In this document: positions 39,373 through 48,598 of the stretch, in pieces
Numbering within the stretch: position 1 is the first letter of the stretch
Layout: every line of letters starts with the position of its first letter
Assembly (NCBI GenBank): GCA_946534895.1
Contig: CAMNDE010000015.1
Coordinates: forward strand, 1 to 51,080
Length of the DNA: 51,080 nucleotides
Origin: UBA2943 sp946534895
GTDB lineage: Bacteria > Bacillota > Clostridia > Christensenellales > Aristaeellaceae
Direction: 5' to 3'
Made by a program: the position numbers and the translations under genes
The notes under the pieces: model-generated
Database searches by the model: none
Told to the model about the DNA's origin: nothing
Seen by the model: only the letters and a program-made list of their open reading frames with translations

Positions 39373-41091
39373 ATGAAGAAACTGCTGCCCATTATGCTGC
39401 TTCTCGCTCTGTGCCTCTGCGTGGTCGCTCACGCCGGCGCCGAGAAGGTCCTGCAGACCTACATGAAAAATGACACGCCTACCCTGAACGGTCATAATTC
39501 TGTGGAAACCACGCTGGACACGCCCATCGGCTACTGCGGTGCCACCCTGTACCGTGCCGTGGCGGACGAGACCCGTCTGAACTACAAGTACATCGGTGAA
39601 ATCGCAGCGGACCTGCCTGAAAAGGTGAACGAGACGACCTGGCGCATTGCCCTGCGTCCTGAAGCCAAGTGGGCCAACGGCGAAGCGATCAACGCCGATA
39701 CCGTCATGTATTCCTTCAAGATGCTGCTGGATCCTCAGCTGACCAACCAGATGGCTGACTTCCTGTCTGACTACAGCATCACCATCAAGAACGCCAAGGA
39801 ATACAGCAAGCAGACCGCGGACGCGCCCATCGCCTGGGAAGACGTCGGCATCAAGAAGATCGATGACTACACCATCGAGATCGAGACCGTGGGCGAAGTC
39901 GGCGTCAACGATATCTGCAACCACTTCACCACCCGCGCCACCGCCATGGTGTACGAGCCCCTGTATGAGGAAGGCATGACCGAGGACCGTCTGAGCACCA
40001 ACTACGGCAGCAAGGCTGACCGCTGGATGAGCGCAGGCCCCTACAAGCTGGATACCTGGGTACAGGACTCCGTGCAGATCTATGTGCGCAACGAGAACTA
40101 CTGGCTGCCTGAATACTTCCACTATGACCGCGTGGAAGTCCGTATCGTGAAGGACCAGAACGCTGAAGCCCAGATGTGGGAAAAGGGCGAACTGGACTAC
40201 TATTCTCCTGACAGCGACGCCATCGAGACCTACATCGATGACCCCCGCATGCGGGAAGCCAGCTCCACCACCGTGTTCCACATCGACGTGAACTGCCAGA
40301 ACCCCGAGAACCCGCTGACCGCGAACCTCAACTACCGCAAGGCCCTGTATCATGCCATGAACCGCGAAGTCATCGCCAGCATCTTCGGCTATCAGCAGCC
40401 CAGCGGCGTGTATGTCAACGGTCAGGCCGGCATGTTCTCCGGCGAGATCTATCGTGAAAGCGAAGCCGGCAAGTCCGTGACCGATCTGGTGGAAACCTGG
40501 GGTCCCTGGGGCTACAACCCCGAGCTCGCCAAGGAATACCTCGCCAAGGCGTATGAGGAGTGCGGCCTGAGCGATGACACCGTCATCACCCTGATCTATG
40601 CCATCGGCTCCACCGAGACCACCTGGCTGAAGACCGGCGAATATCTGCAGGAAGAATTCCCCAAGATCTTTGACGGCAAGATCAATCTTGAGATCAAGGA
40701 CTACGGCGCCATCAGCGCGACCCAGTTCAAGGCCAGCACCGATGTGTGGGATATGAGCCCCAACGACTGGAGCCGCGGTGCAAGCCGTACCTATCCCTAC
40801 ACCTGCTTCTACTACTACCGCAGGGCGTATGAGAGCCATCCCAACAACTACTTCGACGACGAGTTCGAAGCCCAGTATGACGTGTGCGATTCCGACGAGG
40901 TCAAGAGCGACTACGCCCGCCTGCTGGAGGAAACCGCCAAGCTCGAAAAGATCTATCTGGATAAGGTCATTCAGATCCCGATGGTGCAGGCTGTCAGCTA
41001 CACGCTGATCTCCGACCGTCTGGAACTGCCGGTGGACGAGTACGTGCCTGGCTTCGGCTGGGGCATTATCTACGCGGATGTCGTAGAGTAA
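39373..41091 (+). CDS. Oligopeptide ABC transporter substrate-binding protein
   Basis: This is a 572-residue exported protein of SBP family 5. A signal peptide (MKKLLPIMLLLALCLCVV) ends at A19-H20-A21. The body has 'DTPIGYCGATLYRAVAD', 'WRIALRPEAKWANGEAINADTVMYSF', 'AGPYKLDTWV' and 'NYRKALYHAMNREVIAS'. In monoderm bacteria these proteins are normally lipoproteins, but no lipobox is visible here: the cysteines at 14 and 16 are in the hydrophobic core without G/A/S at -1. AAGGAG at 39355-39360 serves an ATG at 39373; an ATG at 39361 sits against it. Codon use is more biased than the neighbours (highly expressed). Confidence 0.93.
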   Translation: MKKLLPIMLLLALCLCVVAHAGAEKVLQTYMKNDTPTLNGHNSVETTLDTPIGYCGATLYRAVADETRLNYKYIGEIAADLPEKVNETTWRIALRPEAKWANGEAINADTVMYSFKMLLDPQLTNQMADFLSDYSITIKNAKEYSKQTADAPIAWEDVGIKKIDDYTIEIETVGEVGVNDICNHFTTRATAMVYEPLYEEGMTEDRLSTNYGSKADRWMSAGPYKLDTWVQDSVQIYVRNENYWLPEYFHYDRVEVRIVKDQNAEAQMWEKGELDYYSPDSDAIETYIDDPRMREASSTTVFHIDVNCQNPENPLTANLNYRKALYHAMNREVIASIFGYQQPSGVYVNGQAGMFSGEIYRESEAGKSVTDLVETWGPWGYNPELAKEYLAKAYEECGLSDDTVITLIYAIGSTETTWLKTGEYLQEEFPKIFDGKINLEIKDYGAISATQFKASTDVWDMSPNDWSRGASRTYPYTCFYYYRRAYESHPNNYFDDEFEAQYDVCDSDEVKSDYARLLEETAKLEKIYLDKVIQIPMVQAVSYTLISDRLELPVDEYVPGFGWGIIYADVVE

Positions 41092-41114
41092 GCATTCCTG
41101 CCAGGAACCTTTAC

Positions 41115-41156
41115 CACAGGAATACGCCCTGAGCGTATTCCTGTGTGTTTCATTTT
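41115..41156 (+). terminator. Partial terminator between the binding protein and permease genes
   Basis: CACAGGAATACGC (41115-41127) pairs perfectly with GCGTATTCCTGTG (41133-41145), followed by a T-rich tract. It should raise binding-protein mRNA over permease mRNA, a common arrangement in ABC operons. Confidence 0.8.
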
Positions 41157-41176
41157 ACGGAACGGGAGAGGACGAA

Positions 41177-42127
41177 ATGGTAAAGTATATCATGGGCAGA
41201 ATCGGTGCCATGCTGCTGACTCTGTTCCTGGTCATGACGCTGTCCTTCTGGGTGATCCGTCTCATGCCCATGAGCATCTTTGAAAACCCGGAAGTATCGC
41301 CTGAAGTGCAGTACAAGCTCGAGGAGCGCATGCACCTTCATGATCCCATGGTGGTCCAGTACTACTATTTCCTCGAAGGGATCATCGCGCGCGGCGACTT
41401 CGGAACCTCTGTCAAGCTCAGGCCCGGTCTGGAAGTGTTTGAAATCATCCTGGAGCGCATTCCGCCCACCATGATTCTCAATTTCTTCAGCCTTCTTCTG
41501 TCCATTCCCCTGGGCATTCTGGCGGGCACGCTGGCGGCCCTGAAGCGGAACCGCTGGCCGGACCACGTGATCTCCTTTGTCATTGTCATATTCATATCCG
41601 TTCCGTCCTTCGTGTTTGCTGCGCTCATGCAGTATCTGTTTACCTTTATCTGGCCCATTTTCCCCACGCTCTACAATACCCAGGCGCCGAACGTATGGGC
41701 GGCGTTCCATTCCATGGTCCTGCCCATCCTCGCCCTGTCCCTGAACCCGATTGCCACCATTGCCCGGTATCTGAGAGGCGAGCTCATCGAAACCCTGTCC
41801 TCGGAGTTCATGCTCCTGGCCAGGACCAAGGGCCTTTCCCAGCGCCAGGCCACCTGGCGGCACGCGTTCCGCAATTCCATGGTGCCCATTGCCAATACCA
41901 TCATCCCCATGATCACAGGCATCATGGGCGGCTCCCTGGTCATCGAGAAGCTGTTCGCCGTGCCCGGCGAGGGCGGACTGCTGGTGGACTCCATCATGGG
42001 CGGCGACCATTTCCTGACGGTGGCGCTGCTGATCTTCTATTCAACCATGTCCCTGATTACCATTCTCATTGTGGATATTTCCTACGGGATCATTGATCCC
42101 CGGATCCGGATCGGAGGCAGCAAATGA
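41177..42127 (+). CDS. oppB: Oligopeptide ABC transporter permease, OppB/DppB type
   Basis: This is a 316-residue membrane protein with six helices. 'IMGRIGAMLLTLFLVMTLSF' opens it, and the EAA-type loop 'EFMLLARTKGLSQRQATWRHAFRNSMVPI' contacts the ATPase. The C-terminal 'YGIIDPRIRIGG' is characteristic of OppB/DppB. Its TGA overlaps the oppC ATG (ATGA). Confidence 0.94.
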   Translation: MVKYIMGRIGAMLLTLFLVMTLSFWVIRLMPMSIFENPEVSPEVQYKLEERMHLHDPMVVQYYYFLEGIIARGDFGTSVKLRPGLEVFEIILERIPPTMILNFFSLLLSIPLGILAGTLAALKRNRWPDHVISFVIVIFISVPSFVFAALMQYLFTFIWPIFPTLYNTQAPNVWAAFHSMVLPILALSLNPIATIARYLRGELIETLSSEFMLLARTKGLSQRQATWRHAFRNSMVPIANTIIPMITGIMGGSLVIEKLFAVPGEGGLLVDSIMGGDHFLTVALLIFYSTMSLITILIVDISYGIIDPRIRIGGSK

Positions 42128-43278
42128 TTGTAGAAGACAGGCAGAACCTCCCGGAAAATATCCGGGATATCCCAAAGGAGAAATTCCGGCTTGCCGACCG
42201 GGATACGTCAAGGGATGAGGCGTTCACCACCGAGCCCATCGGATTCTACCGTGACGCGTTCCGGCGCCTGCGAAAGAACCGCGTGTCCATGATCAGCCTC
42301 ACGGCCATTCTGCTGGTGGTGCTCCTGGCCCTGATCGTGCCGGAAGTGACCGGCTACAGCTATGTCCAGCAGAACGTGAACCAGAAAAACCTGCCGCCGA
42401 AGATCCCGGTGCTCGAAAAGATCGGGATTGCGGACGGCACCCGCGTGATGACCAACCGCAAAAAGAGCTCCATTTCGGACCCCAAACGCTTTCCGGAGGG
42501 CTCCGTGGTGGAAATCCTGCGCGAGTACAAGGTCAGCAAGCAGGACGTGGTGGACATCAAGGTGGACTACTACGTGTACTGCGGCGTGCCGGAGTGCGAG
42601 TACCACTGGTTCGGCACGGATTACCTGGGCCGTGACCTGCTCACGCGCCTGTTCCGCGGTGCCCGTATTTCCCTGCTCATCGCCCTGATCTCCGTGGTCA
42701 CCAACCTGGTCATCGGCATTATCTACGGTTCCGTGGCTGGGTATTACGGCGGCAAGGTAGACATGATCCTGACGCATATCGCCGAGATCCTGGACGGCCT
42801 GCCCTACCTGGTGGTGACCATCCTGTTCATGCTCCTGTTCGGGGCAGGCATGTTCTCGATCATCCTTGCGCTCACGGTGACCGGCTGGATCGGCACGGCA
42901 AGGCTTACGCGTGCCCAGTTTTATCGGTTCAAGGGCCGCGAGTATGTGCTGTGCGCGCGCACCCTGGGCGTACCGGACCGCCGGCTCATCTTCCGGCATA
43001 TCCTGCCCAACACGGTGGGCCCGCTGATCACGCGCGCCATGATCGCCGTGCCCGGCGCCATCTTCTCCGAGTCCTTCCTGGCCTATATCGGTCTTGGCAT
43101 CACGCCGCCGGAACCCTCCATCGGCATTCTTCTGTCCAACGGCCAGAGCGTGCTGCTGCAGTATCCCTATCAGGCCTTTTTCCCGGCTGTCCTGATCTCC
43201 ATCCTCATGGTCGCATTCAACATGCTGTCCAACGGACTGCGGGACGCCATGGATCCCAGTCACAGAGGGGAGGAATAA
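42124..43278 (+). CDS. oppC: Oligopeptide ABC transporter permease, OppC/DppC type
   Basis: This is a 384-residue membrane protein, longer than DppC (about 300). A loop of about 80 extra residues lies between the first helix and the 'WFGTDYLGRDLLTRLF' motif ('PPKIPVLEKIGIADGTRVM'); this extension is shared by many Bacillota OppC proteins. Later parts hold 'GRARI'-type membrane helices, 'LCARTLGVPDRRLIFRHILPNTVGP' and 'YIGLGITPPEPSIGI'. Its stop is 3 nt before oppD. Confidence 0.93.
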   Translation: MIVEDRQNLPENIRDIPKEKFRLADRDTSRDEAFTTEPIGFYRDAFRRLRKNRVSMISLTAILLVVLLALIVPEVTGYSYVQQNVNQKNLPPKIPVLEKIGIADGTRVMTNRKKSSISDPKRFPEGSVVEILREYKVSKQDVVDIKVDYYVYCGVPECEYHWFGTDYLGRDLLTRLFRGARISLLIALISVVTNLVIGIIYGSVAGYYGGKVDMILTHIAEILDGLPYLVVTILFMLLFGAGMFSIILALTVTGWIGTARLTRAQFYRFKGREYVLCARTLGVPDRRLIFRHILPNTVGPLITRAMIAVPGAIFSESFLAYIGLGITPPEPSIGILLSNGQSVLLQYPYQAFFPAVLISILMVAFNMLSNGLRDAMDPSHRGEE

Positions 43279-43281
43279 CGC

Positions 43282-44322
43282 ATGGACCAGGAAACCATTC
43301 TCAGTGTCCAGGACCTGCGCGTCTCCTTCCGTGCCTACGGCGGAATCGTCCAGGCACTGCGCGGCATCTCGCTTGAACTGAAAAAGGGCGAAACCCTGGC
43401 CATTGTCGGCGAGAGCGGCAGCGGCAAGTCCGTGACCTCCAAGGCGATCATGGGCATTCTTCCCATGAACGCGTCCATTGACGAAGGCAGCATCATGTAT
43501 GACGGCATGGACCTGACCAGGGTCGATGAAAGCCGGATGCATGAGATCCGCGGCAAGCGCATCGGTCTTGTGTTCCAGGACCCGCTGTCCTCGCTGAACC
43601 CCATCATGAAGGTGGGCAAGCAGATCATGGAAGTCCTGACCCGGCAGGGCATGAGCAAGGCCCGGGCCCGGGAGCAGGCGCTTCAGCTCATGCGCGACGT
43701 GGGCATTCCGGAGCCCGAGCGCCGGATTGACCAGTATCCCTTCCAGTTCTCCGGCGGCATGCGCCAGCGCATTGTCATTGCCATTGCCCTGGCCGGAAAC
43801 CCGGAAATCCTGATCTGCGACGAGCCTACCACGGCACTGGATGTGACCGTGCAGGCGCGTATCCTGGAGCTCATCAACAAAATCCGTGCCGAGCGCAATC
43901 TGTCCGTGATCTTCATAACCCATGACATGGGCGTGGTCGCACAGATGGCGGACCGCATCTGCGTCATGTATGCCGGCAAGGTGGTGGAGACCGGCACCGC
44001 TGAGGAAATCTTCTTTGAGCCGGCGCATCCCTATACCTGGGCGCTTCTGTCGTCCATGCCGGACCTGGAGACCAAGGAACGCCTGGAAGCGATCCCGGGC
44101 ACACCGCCGAACATGATCCACCCGCCGAAGGGCGACGCGTTCGCGGTGCGGAACCGGTACGCGCTGGAGATCGACTATGAGATGGAGCCTCCCATGTTCC
44201 GGCTCAGTCCCACGCACATGGCGGCTACATGGCTGCTGCATCCCGACGCGCCGAAGGTAGACATGCCTGAGAGCCTGAAGGAACGAATCCGGAGAATGAA
44301 GGAGGCTGGCGCCGTTGAGTGA
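43282..44322 (+). CDS. oppD: Oligopeptide ABC transporter ATP-binding protein, OppD type
   Basis: This is a 346-residue ATPase with Walker A 'GESGSGKSVTSKAI', the signature 'FSGGMRQRIVIAIAL', Walker B 'LICDEPTTALD' and the His switch 'FITHDMGVV'. The C-terminal tail (about 270-346) is the OppD extension, here without the usual four cysteines that ligate an iron-sulfur cluster. It overlaps oppF by 8 nt. Confidence 0.94.
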   Translation: MDQETILSVQDLRVSFRAYGGIVQALRGISLELKKGETLAIVGESGSGKSVTSKAIMGILPMNASIDEGSIMYDGMDLTRVDESRMHEIRGKRIGLVFQDPLSSLNPIMKVGKQIMEVLTRQGMSKARAREQALQLMRDVGIPEPERRIDQYPFQFSGGMRQRIVIAIALAGNPEILICDEPTTALDVTVQARILELINKIRAERNLSVIFITHDMGVVAQMADRICVMYAGKVVETGTAEEIFFEPAHPYTWALLSSMPDLETKERLEAIPGTPPNMIHPPKGDAFAVRNRYALEIDYEMEPPMFRLSPTHMAATWLLHPDAPKVDMPESLKERIRRMKEAGAVE

Positions 44323-45247
44323 ACCCATTCTGCAGGTGGAGCATCTGTGTCAGTACTTCACCAGCGGCCACGGAAAGAACAAGATGACGGTCAAGGCCGT
44401 GGACGACGTATCCTTTGACGTCTATCCCGGTGAGACCTTCGGGCTTGTGGGCGAGAGCGGCTGCGGAAAGACCACCACCGGCCGCACCATTATCCGGCTG
44501 TACAACCCCACCAGCGGAAGCGTGAAGTTCGAGGGCCGGGACCTGACCGGGAAACTGGACAAGGACCTTTCCAGGTTCATCTCCTCGTCCATGGCCATGA
44601 TCTTTCAGGATCCCATTGATTCCCTGAATCCCAGAATGACCATTGAGGAGATCATCGGCGAGAGCCTCATGCTCCGCGGCCTGGACAAGAAGGAAGTGCA
44701 CCGCGAGGTCATCAGCGCACTGGAAAAGGTGGGGCTCACGGAAGAGCATGCCACACGGTATCCGCATGAGTTTTCCGGCGGCCAGCGCCAGCGCATCGGC
44801 ATTGCGAGGGCAGTGGTCGCAAGGCCCAAGCTCATTATCGCCGACGAACCCGTGTCCGCCCTGGACGTGTCCATTCAGGCGCAGGTGATCAACCTGCTCA
44901 ATGACCTGAAGAATGAACTGGGCCTGACCATCGTGTTCATCGCGCACAACCTCAGCGTGGTCAAGTATTTCTCGGACCGCATCGGCGTCATGTATTACGG
45001 CAAGATGGTGGAGCTGGCCGAGAGCGACGAGCTCTATGCCCATCCCATGCATCCCTATACCAAAGCGCTGCTCTCCGCCATCCCGCAGCCGAACCCGCTC
45101 ACCGAGCGCAAGCGTCAGCGCGTGGACTATGTGCCGGAGCGCGATCACGACTACTCCGTGGAAAAGCCGGACATGCGTGAAGTGACGCCGGGACACTTTG
45201 TCTACTGCTCCGAGAGTGAAATGCGCAGCATGCGCTCCGGCTGCTGA
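44315..45247 (+). CDS. oppF: Oligopeptide ABC transporter ATP-binding protein, OppF type
   Basis: This is a 310-residue ATPase with Walker A 'GESGCGKTTTGRTI', signature 'FSGGQRQRIGIARAV', Walker B 'LIIADEPVSALD' and 'FIAHNLSVVKYF'. The start is a TTG at 44315 with AAGGAGG nine nucleotides before it, overlapping the oppD stop (TTGAGTGA). The C-terminal oligopeptide-transporter domain ends with 'FVYCSESEMRSMRSGC', lacking the longer CxxC stretch seen in many relatives. Confidence 0.94.
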   Translation: MSEPILQVEHLCQYFTSGHGKNKMTVKAVDDVSFDVYPGETFGLVGESGCGKTTTGRTIIRLYNPTSGSVKFEGRDLTGKLDKDLSRFISSSMAMIFQDPIDSLNPRMTIEEIIGESLMLRGLDKKEVHREVISALEKVGLTEEHATRYPHEFSGGQRQRIGIARAVVARPKLIIADEPVSALDVSIQAQVINLLNDLKNELGLTIVFIAHNLSVVKYFSDRIGVMYYGKMVELAESDELYAHPMHPYTKALLSAIPQPNPLTERKRQRVDYVPERDHDYSVEKPDMREVTPGHFVYCSESEMRSMRSGC

Positions 45248-45264
45248 GAAAGACAGGCATACAG

Positions 45265-45308
45265 AAAAAGCTTCCGGAATCCCATGAAGGATTCCCGGAA
45301 GCTTTTTT
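45265..45308. terminator. Bidirectional terminator between opp and the minus-strand sugar operon
   Basis: AAAAAGCTTCCGG-AATCC pairs with GGATT-C-CCGGAAGCTTTTTT around CATGAA. Poly-A and poly-T flanks serve both directions: oppF on the plus strand and the HAD phosphatase gene on the minus strand. Confidence 0.92.
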
Positions 45309-45315
45309 CGTACGC

Positions 45316-46368
45316 TCAGGCGGCGGGCTCCAGCGCCTCAGTGCCGGTCATGATGACGTCCTCGCCGTAGATGGTTTCGAACTCATCCCGCATGGACACG
45401 GTCTCAAAGCCGAGCTGTTCGCACTGTTTCCGGAACTTCTCGGCTGTTTCCAGATTCCCGTAGTCCCGGACCGTGTCATCGCAGAGCAGCATGTACGCTT
45501 TTCCGCCGTTCTGCACCGTATACTCGCCCATGGCAAGGTCGCCGGAGCTGTTTCCGAAGGCCAGTACCGGCGGGATCCCGATCTCCTGCACAATGCTGAC
45601 TACCTTGTTCATCTTCAGGTTCTTGAAGATCATGTTTCCCTCAAGAATGACCCTGTCCTCCGGCGCGTAGGTGTAGTCCCGGGCGGCGGTGTCGCCCTGT
45701 CCGGGCGCGGTGAGGGAGAACACGCTGCCAAGGACTCTGGAGGGCGTGATCCACGCATCCAGAATACCGCGGTTCAGTTCGCGCAGCATGAGGCGCTCCG
45801 CGCCGCTGACGATATAGACCTGGAAACCGTGCTCGGCCAGGTACTGGACCAGGGCGGTCATGGGCTTGTAGAAGCCGTCCTCATAGGTCAGGTTCTCAAA
45901 CCCCCAGGCCGGCTGCTTCATGAAATCGCGGATGTATGCCTGGTATTCCTCCACCGTGAACCCGCGGAAGGCCTCGGCGCACATCTGGGCGCTTGACTTG
46001 GAGGACTTGGGCTTTTCGCCGCCGCGCAGCAGGTGGTCTTCCAGCGCCTGGCAGTAGGCCACATCCTCCGGCAGGCCTTCATAGGTGTCGTCATGGAGCA
46101 GGCGGTGCATGAGCAGGCACTGGTCAAAGTAGGTGGGGAACAGCTCGCCGTAGAGCGTGCCGTCACTGTCAAAGACGGCAATGCGCTTTTCGGGCGGCAG
46201 GTAGGAATCGGAAGCTTCATCGGTGACGGAGGCCACAAAGTCCATAATGGACGCCATGGCGGGTGAGGAAGCGGACCAGTAGGGGATGGTTTCCCCGGTG
46301 GTTTCCATGGCTGCGGCGGAAGAGGCCAGCAGCAGAAGACAGAGAAGGGAAGCGATCAGACGTTTCAT
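45316..46368 (-). CDS. Secreted HAD-family phosphatase
   Basis: This is a 350-residue exported protein. A signal peptide (KRLIASLLCLLLLASSAAA) ends near residue 20. The HAD motif I is D67-S-D69-G-T, motif II 'IVSGAERL', and the acid cluster 'VLAFGNSSGDLAMGEY' carries the motif IV aspartate. The cap between them holds 'YFDQCLLMHRLL'. Secreted HAD enzymes of this type dephosphorylate sugars, nucleotides or phosphocholine outside the membrane. AGGAGG precedes the ATG, and 30 nt separate it from the beta-glucosidase gene, with which it is probably co-transcribed. Confidence 0.85.
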   Translation of the reverse strand: MKRLIASLLCLLLLASSAAAMETTGETIPYWSASSPAMASIMDFVASVTDEASDSYLPPEKRIAVFDSDGTLYGELFPTYFDQCLLMHRLLHDDTYEGLPEDVAYCQALEDHLLRGGEKPKSSKSSAQMCAEAFRGFTVEEYQAYIRDFMKQPAWGFENLTYEDGFYKPMTALVQYLAEHGFQVYIVSGAERLMLRELNRGILDAWITPSRVLGSVFSLTAPGQGDTAARDYTYAPEDRVILEGNMIFKNLKMNKVVSIVQEIGIPPVLAFGNSSGDLAMGEYTVQNGGKAYMLLCDDTVRDYGNLETAEKFRKQCEQLGFETVSMRDEFETIYGEDVIMTGTEALEPAA

Positions 46369-46398
46369 GGAATTCCTCCTGATATAAATGCTTGAGGT

Positions 46399-48540
46399 TT
46401 ACCGGGCAAAGGATGTGCCGGGAAGCGTGAGCGGAAGCGCGGTCAGGTCCTCGTCCTTCGAACTGAAGCCCACCAGCACCTGGAAGTCGCCGGGTTCCAC
46501 CACGGTCTGTTCCAGGGCATTGACCAGCGCGAAGTCTTCTGGTTTCAGCGCGATACGGAAGTCCGTGCCTTCCCCGGATGCCAGCGGAACCTTCAGGAAG
46601 GAGCGGAGCTGTTTGACCGGCGTGATCACCGAGGACACCAGATCCCGGACATAGACCTGGATCAGGGCGTCGCCGTCCCGACGTCCCGTGTTCTCCACGT
46701 GCCCGCAGACCGTGAGTGTGTCCGTGTCCAGGGCGAGCCGGCTGAGCACAAACTGTGTATAGCTCAGGCCCTCGCCGAAGGCGAACAGCGGGGAACCGGG
46801 CAGGTCCACATACTTGTCCCCGTGCCAGCCGGGCAGGTGATTGTAGTAGACCGGCACCTGTCCGGAATGCCGGGGGAAGGAGATGGGCAGGTGTCCGCTG
46901 GGGTTGATGCACCCGAACAGGGTTTCCGCGATGGCCTGGCCGCCGTACATGCCGGGATTGAACGCGCACAGCACCGCGTCGGCCTTTTCGGCACTGTCGC
47001 CCAGGCACAGGGGCTTGGAGGAAATGAGCACGGTGCAGATGGGCTTGTTCAGCGCCCTGAGACGCCGGAACAGCTCCGTCTGGCGGCCGGAAAGCTCAAG
47101 ATTGGCCCGGTCCTGGTACTCGCCGAACAGTCTGGCGCAGTCGCCGGGCACAAAGACGATGACGTCCGCCTTCTGAGCCAGGGCCACGGCGCCGTCCAGG
47201 TCATCCGTGTCCTCCGCCAGCTGTCCGCAGCCCTTCATGTACAGGCAGGTGGAACCGGTTTCAGTACAGAGCTGCTCCAGGCCTTCCTTCAGCGTGACAT
47301 AGGGGCGCACCGGCTCCTTGTAAATGCCGGGTTCCGGATGTGTGAAATAGGTCCAGTCGCCGTACTGCGCGCGGATGTCGTCCGCGTTGGGTCCGATGAG
47401 GGCAATGGTGGAGTTCTTTTTCAGGGGAAGCATGCCGTTGTTCTTCAGAAGCGTCATGCTCCCGCGGGCGGCCTGAAGCGCCTGAGCATGATGCGCGTCG
47501 CAGCCGATGCAGCCGGGCACGCCGGTCTTTTCGCTCTTATGGAACAGGCCCATTTCATACTTGATGGTCAGAATGTGCAGCACGGCCTCGTCCACCACGT
47601 CCATGGAAGCGCTGCCCTCCTTCAGGGCGGCGAGCATGGCGTCATAGAAGGCCAGGGTAGTCATGATCATGTCATTGCCGGCCTTGGCCGCCTCCACCGC
47701 GGCTTCCTCCAGCGTGGCGCACACGTGCTGGCGCTCCACCAGGCTGCGCGCGTTGTCCCAGTCCGTGACCACGAACCCGCTGAAATCCATTTCCCCGCGC
47801 AGCATGTCCCGGAGTGCCCAGCTGTTCACCGTATAGGGCACGCCGTCCTGGGAGCCGTAGGCCGTCATGATGGTGGCGCACCCGGCTTCCACCGCCTTGC
47901 GGAAGGGCGGAAGGAAGACTTCTCTTGCCTTGCGGCGCGTGATCTCCGTGTCATAGGCATCCCGCGCGCCGGTGGCCTCGCCGTAGCCGAGATAATGCTT
48001 GGCGCAGGCCAGGATATGCTCGTCACTATCCAGGTCATCTCCCTGATACCCGCGGATAATGGCCTCGCCGAGCTCACCGGCCAGGTACGGGTCCTCGCCG
48101 AAGGTCTCATCAATGCGGCCCCAGCGCGTGTCACGCCCCAGGCAGAGCACCGGGGAAAATGTCCAGTGCAGGCCGTCCGTGGCCACTTCCCGGGCGGTGA
48201 CTTCGCCCATGCGGCGGGTCATATCCCGGTCCCAGCTGCAGGCCATGGCCAGCTGTGAGGGAAAAATGGTGGCATGCTCGTTCAGGCCGTGGCCGTGAAT
48301 GGCATCTATGCCGAAAATCACCGGGATCCCAAGCCGGGTATGCAGGGCTGTTTCCTGGACTTCCCGGGCGTCGTCCCCGAGCACATGCAGGAAGGAACCG
48401 GCTCCCAGCCGGGCCCAGCGCAGCGCCTCTTCCCGGCCCACCTTGCTGTAGGGCACCTGGACCATCTGCGCGACTTTTTCTTCCACGGTCATGCGGGCAA
48501 GCAGTTCCCGCGCCTTTTCCATGGCTTCCGATCTTTGCAT
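46399..48540 (-). CDS. GH3 family beta-glucosidase
   Basis: This is a 713-residue cytoplasmic glycoside hydrolase of family 3. The N-terminal barrel has 'TVEEKVAQMVQVPY', 'AIHGHGLNEHATIFPS', 'PVLCLGRDTRWGRIDETFGEDPYLAGELG' and the nucleophile D in 'VVTDWDNARSL'. The second domain has 'LKNNGMLPLKKNSTIALIGPNADD', and a fibronectin-like third domain closes it ('GEGLSYTQFVLSRLALDTDT'). It lacks a signal peptide, so it acts on imported oligosaccharides. AGGAGGTCAGC precedes the ATG, and it has its own promoter and palindrome upstream. Confidence 0.93.
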   Translation of the reverse strand: MQRSEAMEKARELLARMTVEEKVAQMVQVPYSKVGREEALRWARLGAGSFLHVLGDDAREVQETALHTRLGIPVIFGIDAIHGHGLNEHATIFPSQLAMACSWDRDMTRRMGEVTAREVATDGLHWTFSPVLCLGRDTRWGRIDETFGEDPYLAGELGEAIIRGYQGDDLDSDEHILACAKHYLGYGEATGARDAYDTEITRRKAREVFLPPFRKAVEAGCATIMTAYGSQDGVPYTVNSWALRDMLRGEMDFSGFVVTDWDNARSLVERQHVCATLEEAAVEAAKAGNDMIMTTLAFYDAMLAALKEGSASMDVVDEAVLHILTIKYEMGLFHKSEKTGVPGCIGCDAHHAQALQAARGSMTLLKNNGMLPLKKNSTIALIGPNADDIRAQYGDWTYFTHPEPGIYKEPVRPYVTLKEGLEQLCTETGSTCLYMKGCGQLAEDTDDLDGAVALAQKADVIVFVPGDCARLFGEYQDRANLELSGRQTELFRRLRALNKPICTVLISSKPLCLGDSAEKADAVLCAFNPGMYGGQAIAETLFGCINPSGHLPISFPRHSGQVPVYYNHLPGWHGDKYVDLPGSPLFAFGEGLSYTQFVLSRLALDTDTLTVCGHVENTGRRDGDALIQVYVRDLVSSVITPVKQLRSFLKVPLASGEGTDFRIALKPEDFALVNALEQTVVEPGDFQVLVGFSSKDEDLTALPLTLPGTSFAR

Positions 48541-48572
48541 GCTGACCTCCTGATGCTTTGCATATCATGTTG

Positions 48573-48588
48573 TCCGGCCGCGGCCGGA
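48573..48588. promoter_or_regulatory. Palindrome at the beta-glucosidase start site (operator candidate)
   Basis: TCCGGCCGCGGCCGGA is a perfect 16-bp palindrome. It lies 3-18 nt downstream of the expected transcription start of the GH3 gene and 32 nt before the ATG, the usual place for a repressor to act. A LacI or similar regulator is not encoded in the window. Confidence 0.45.
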
Positions 48589-48598
48589 TGTGAAAGGC

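Noticed and set aside
42350..42600. The long loop in OppC as a novel domain
   Set aside because: This insertion with 'PPKIPVLEKIGI' before the FGTD-x-LGRD motif is shared by many Bacillota OppC proteins, so it is a family feature.
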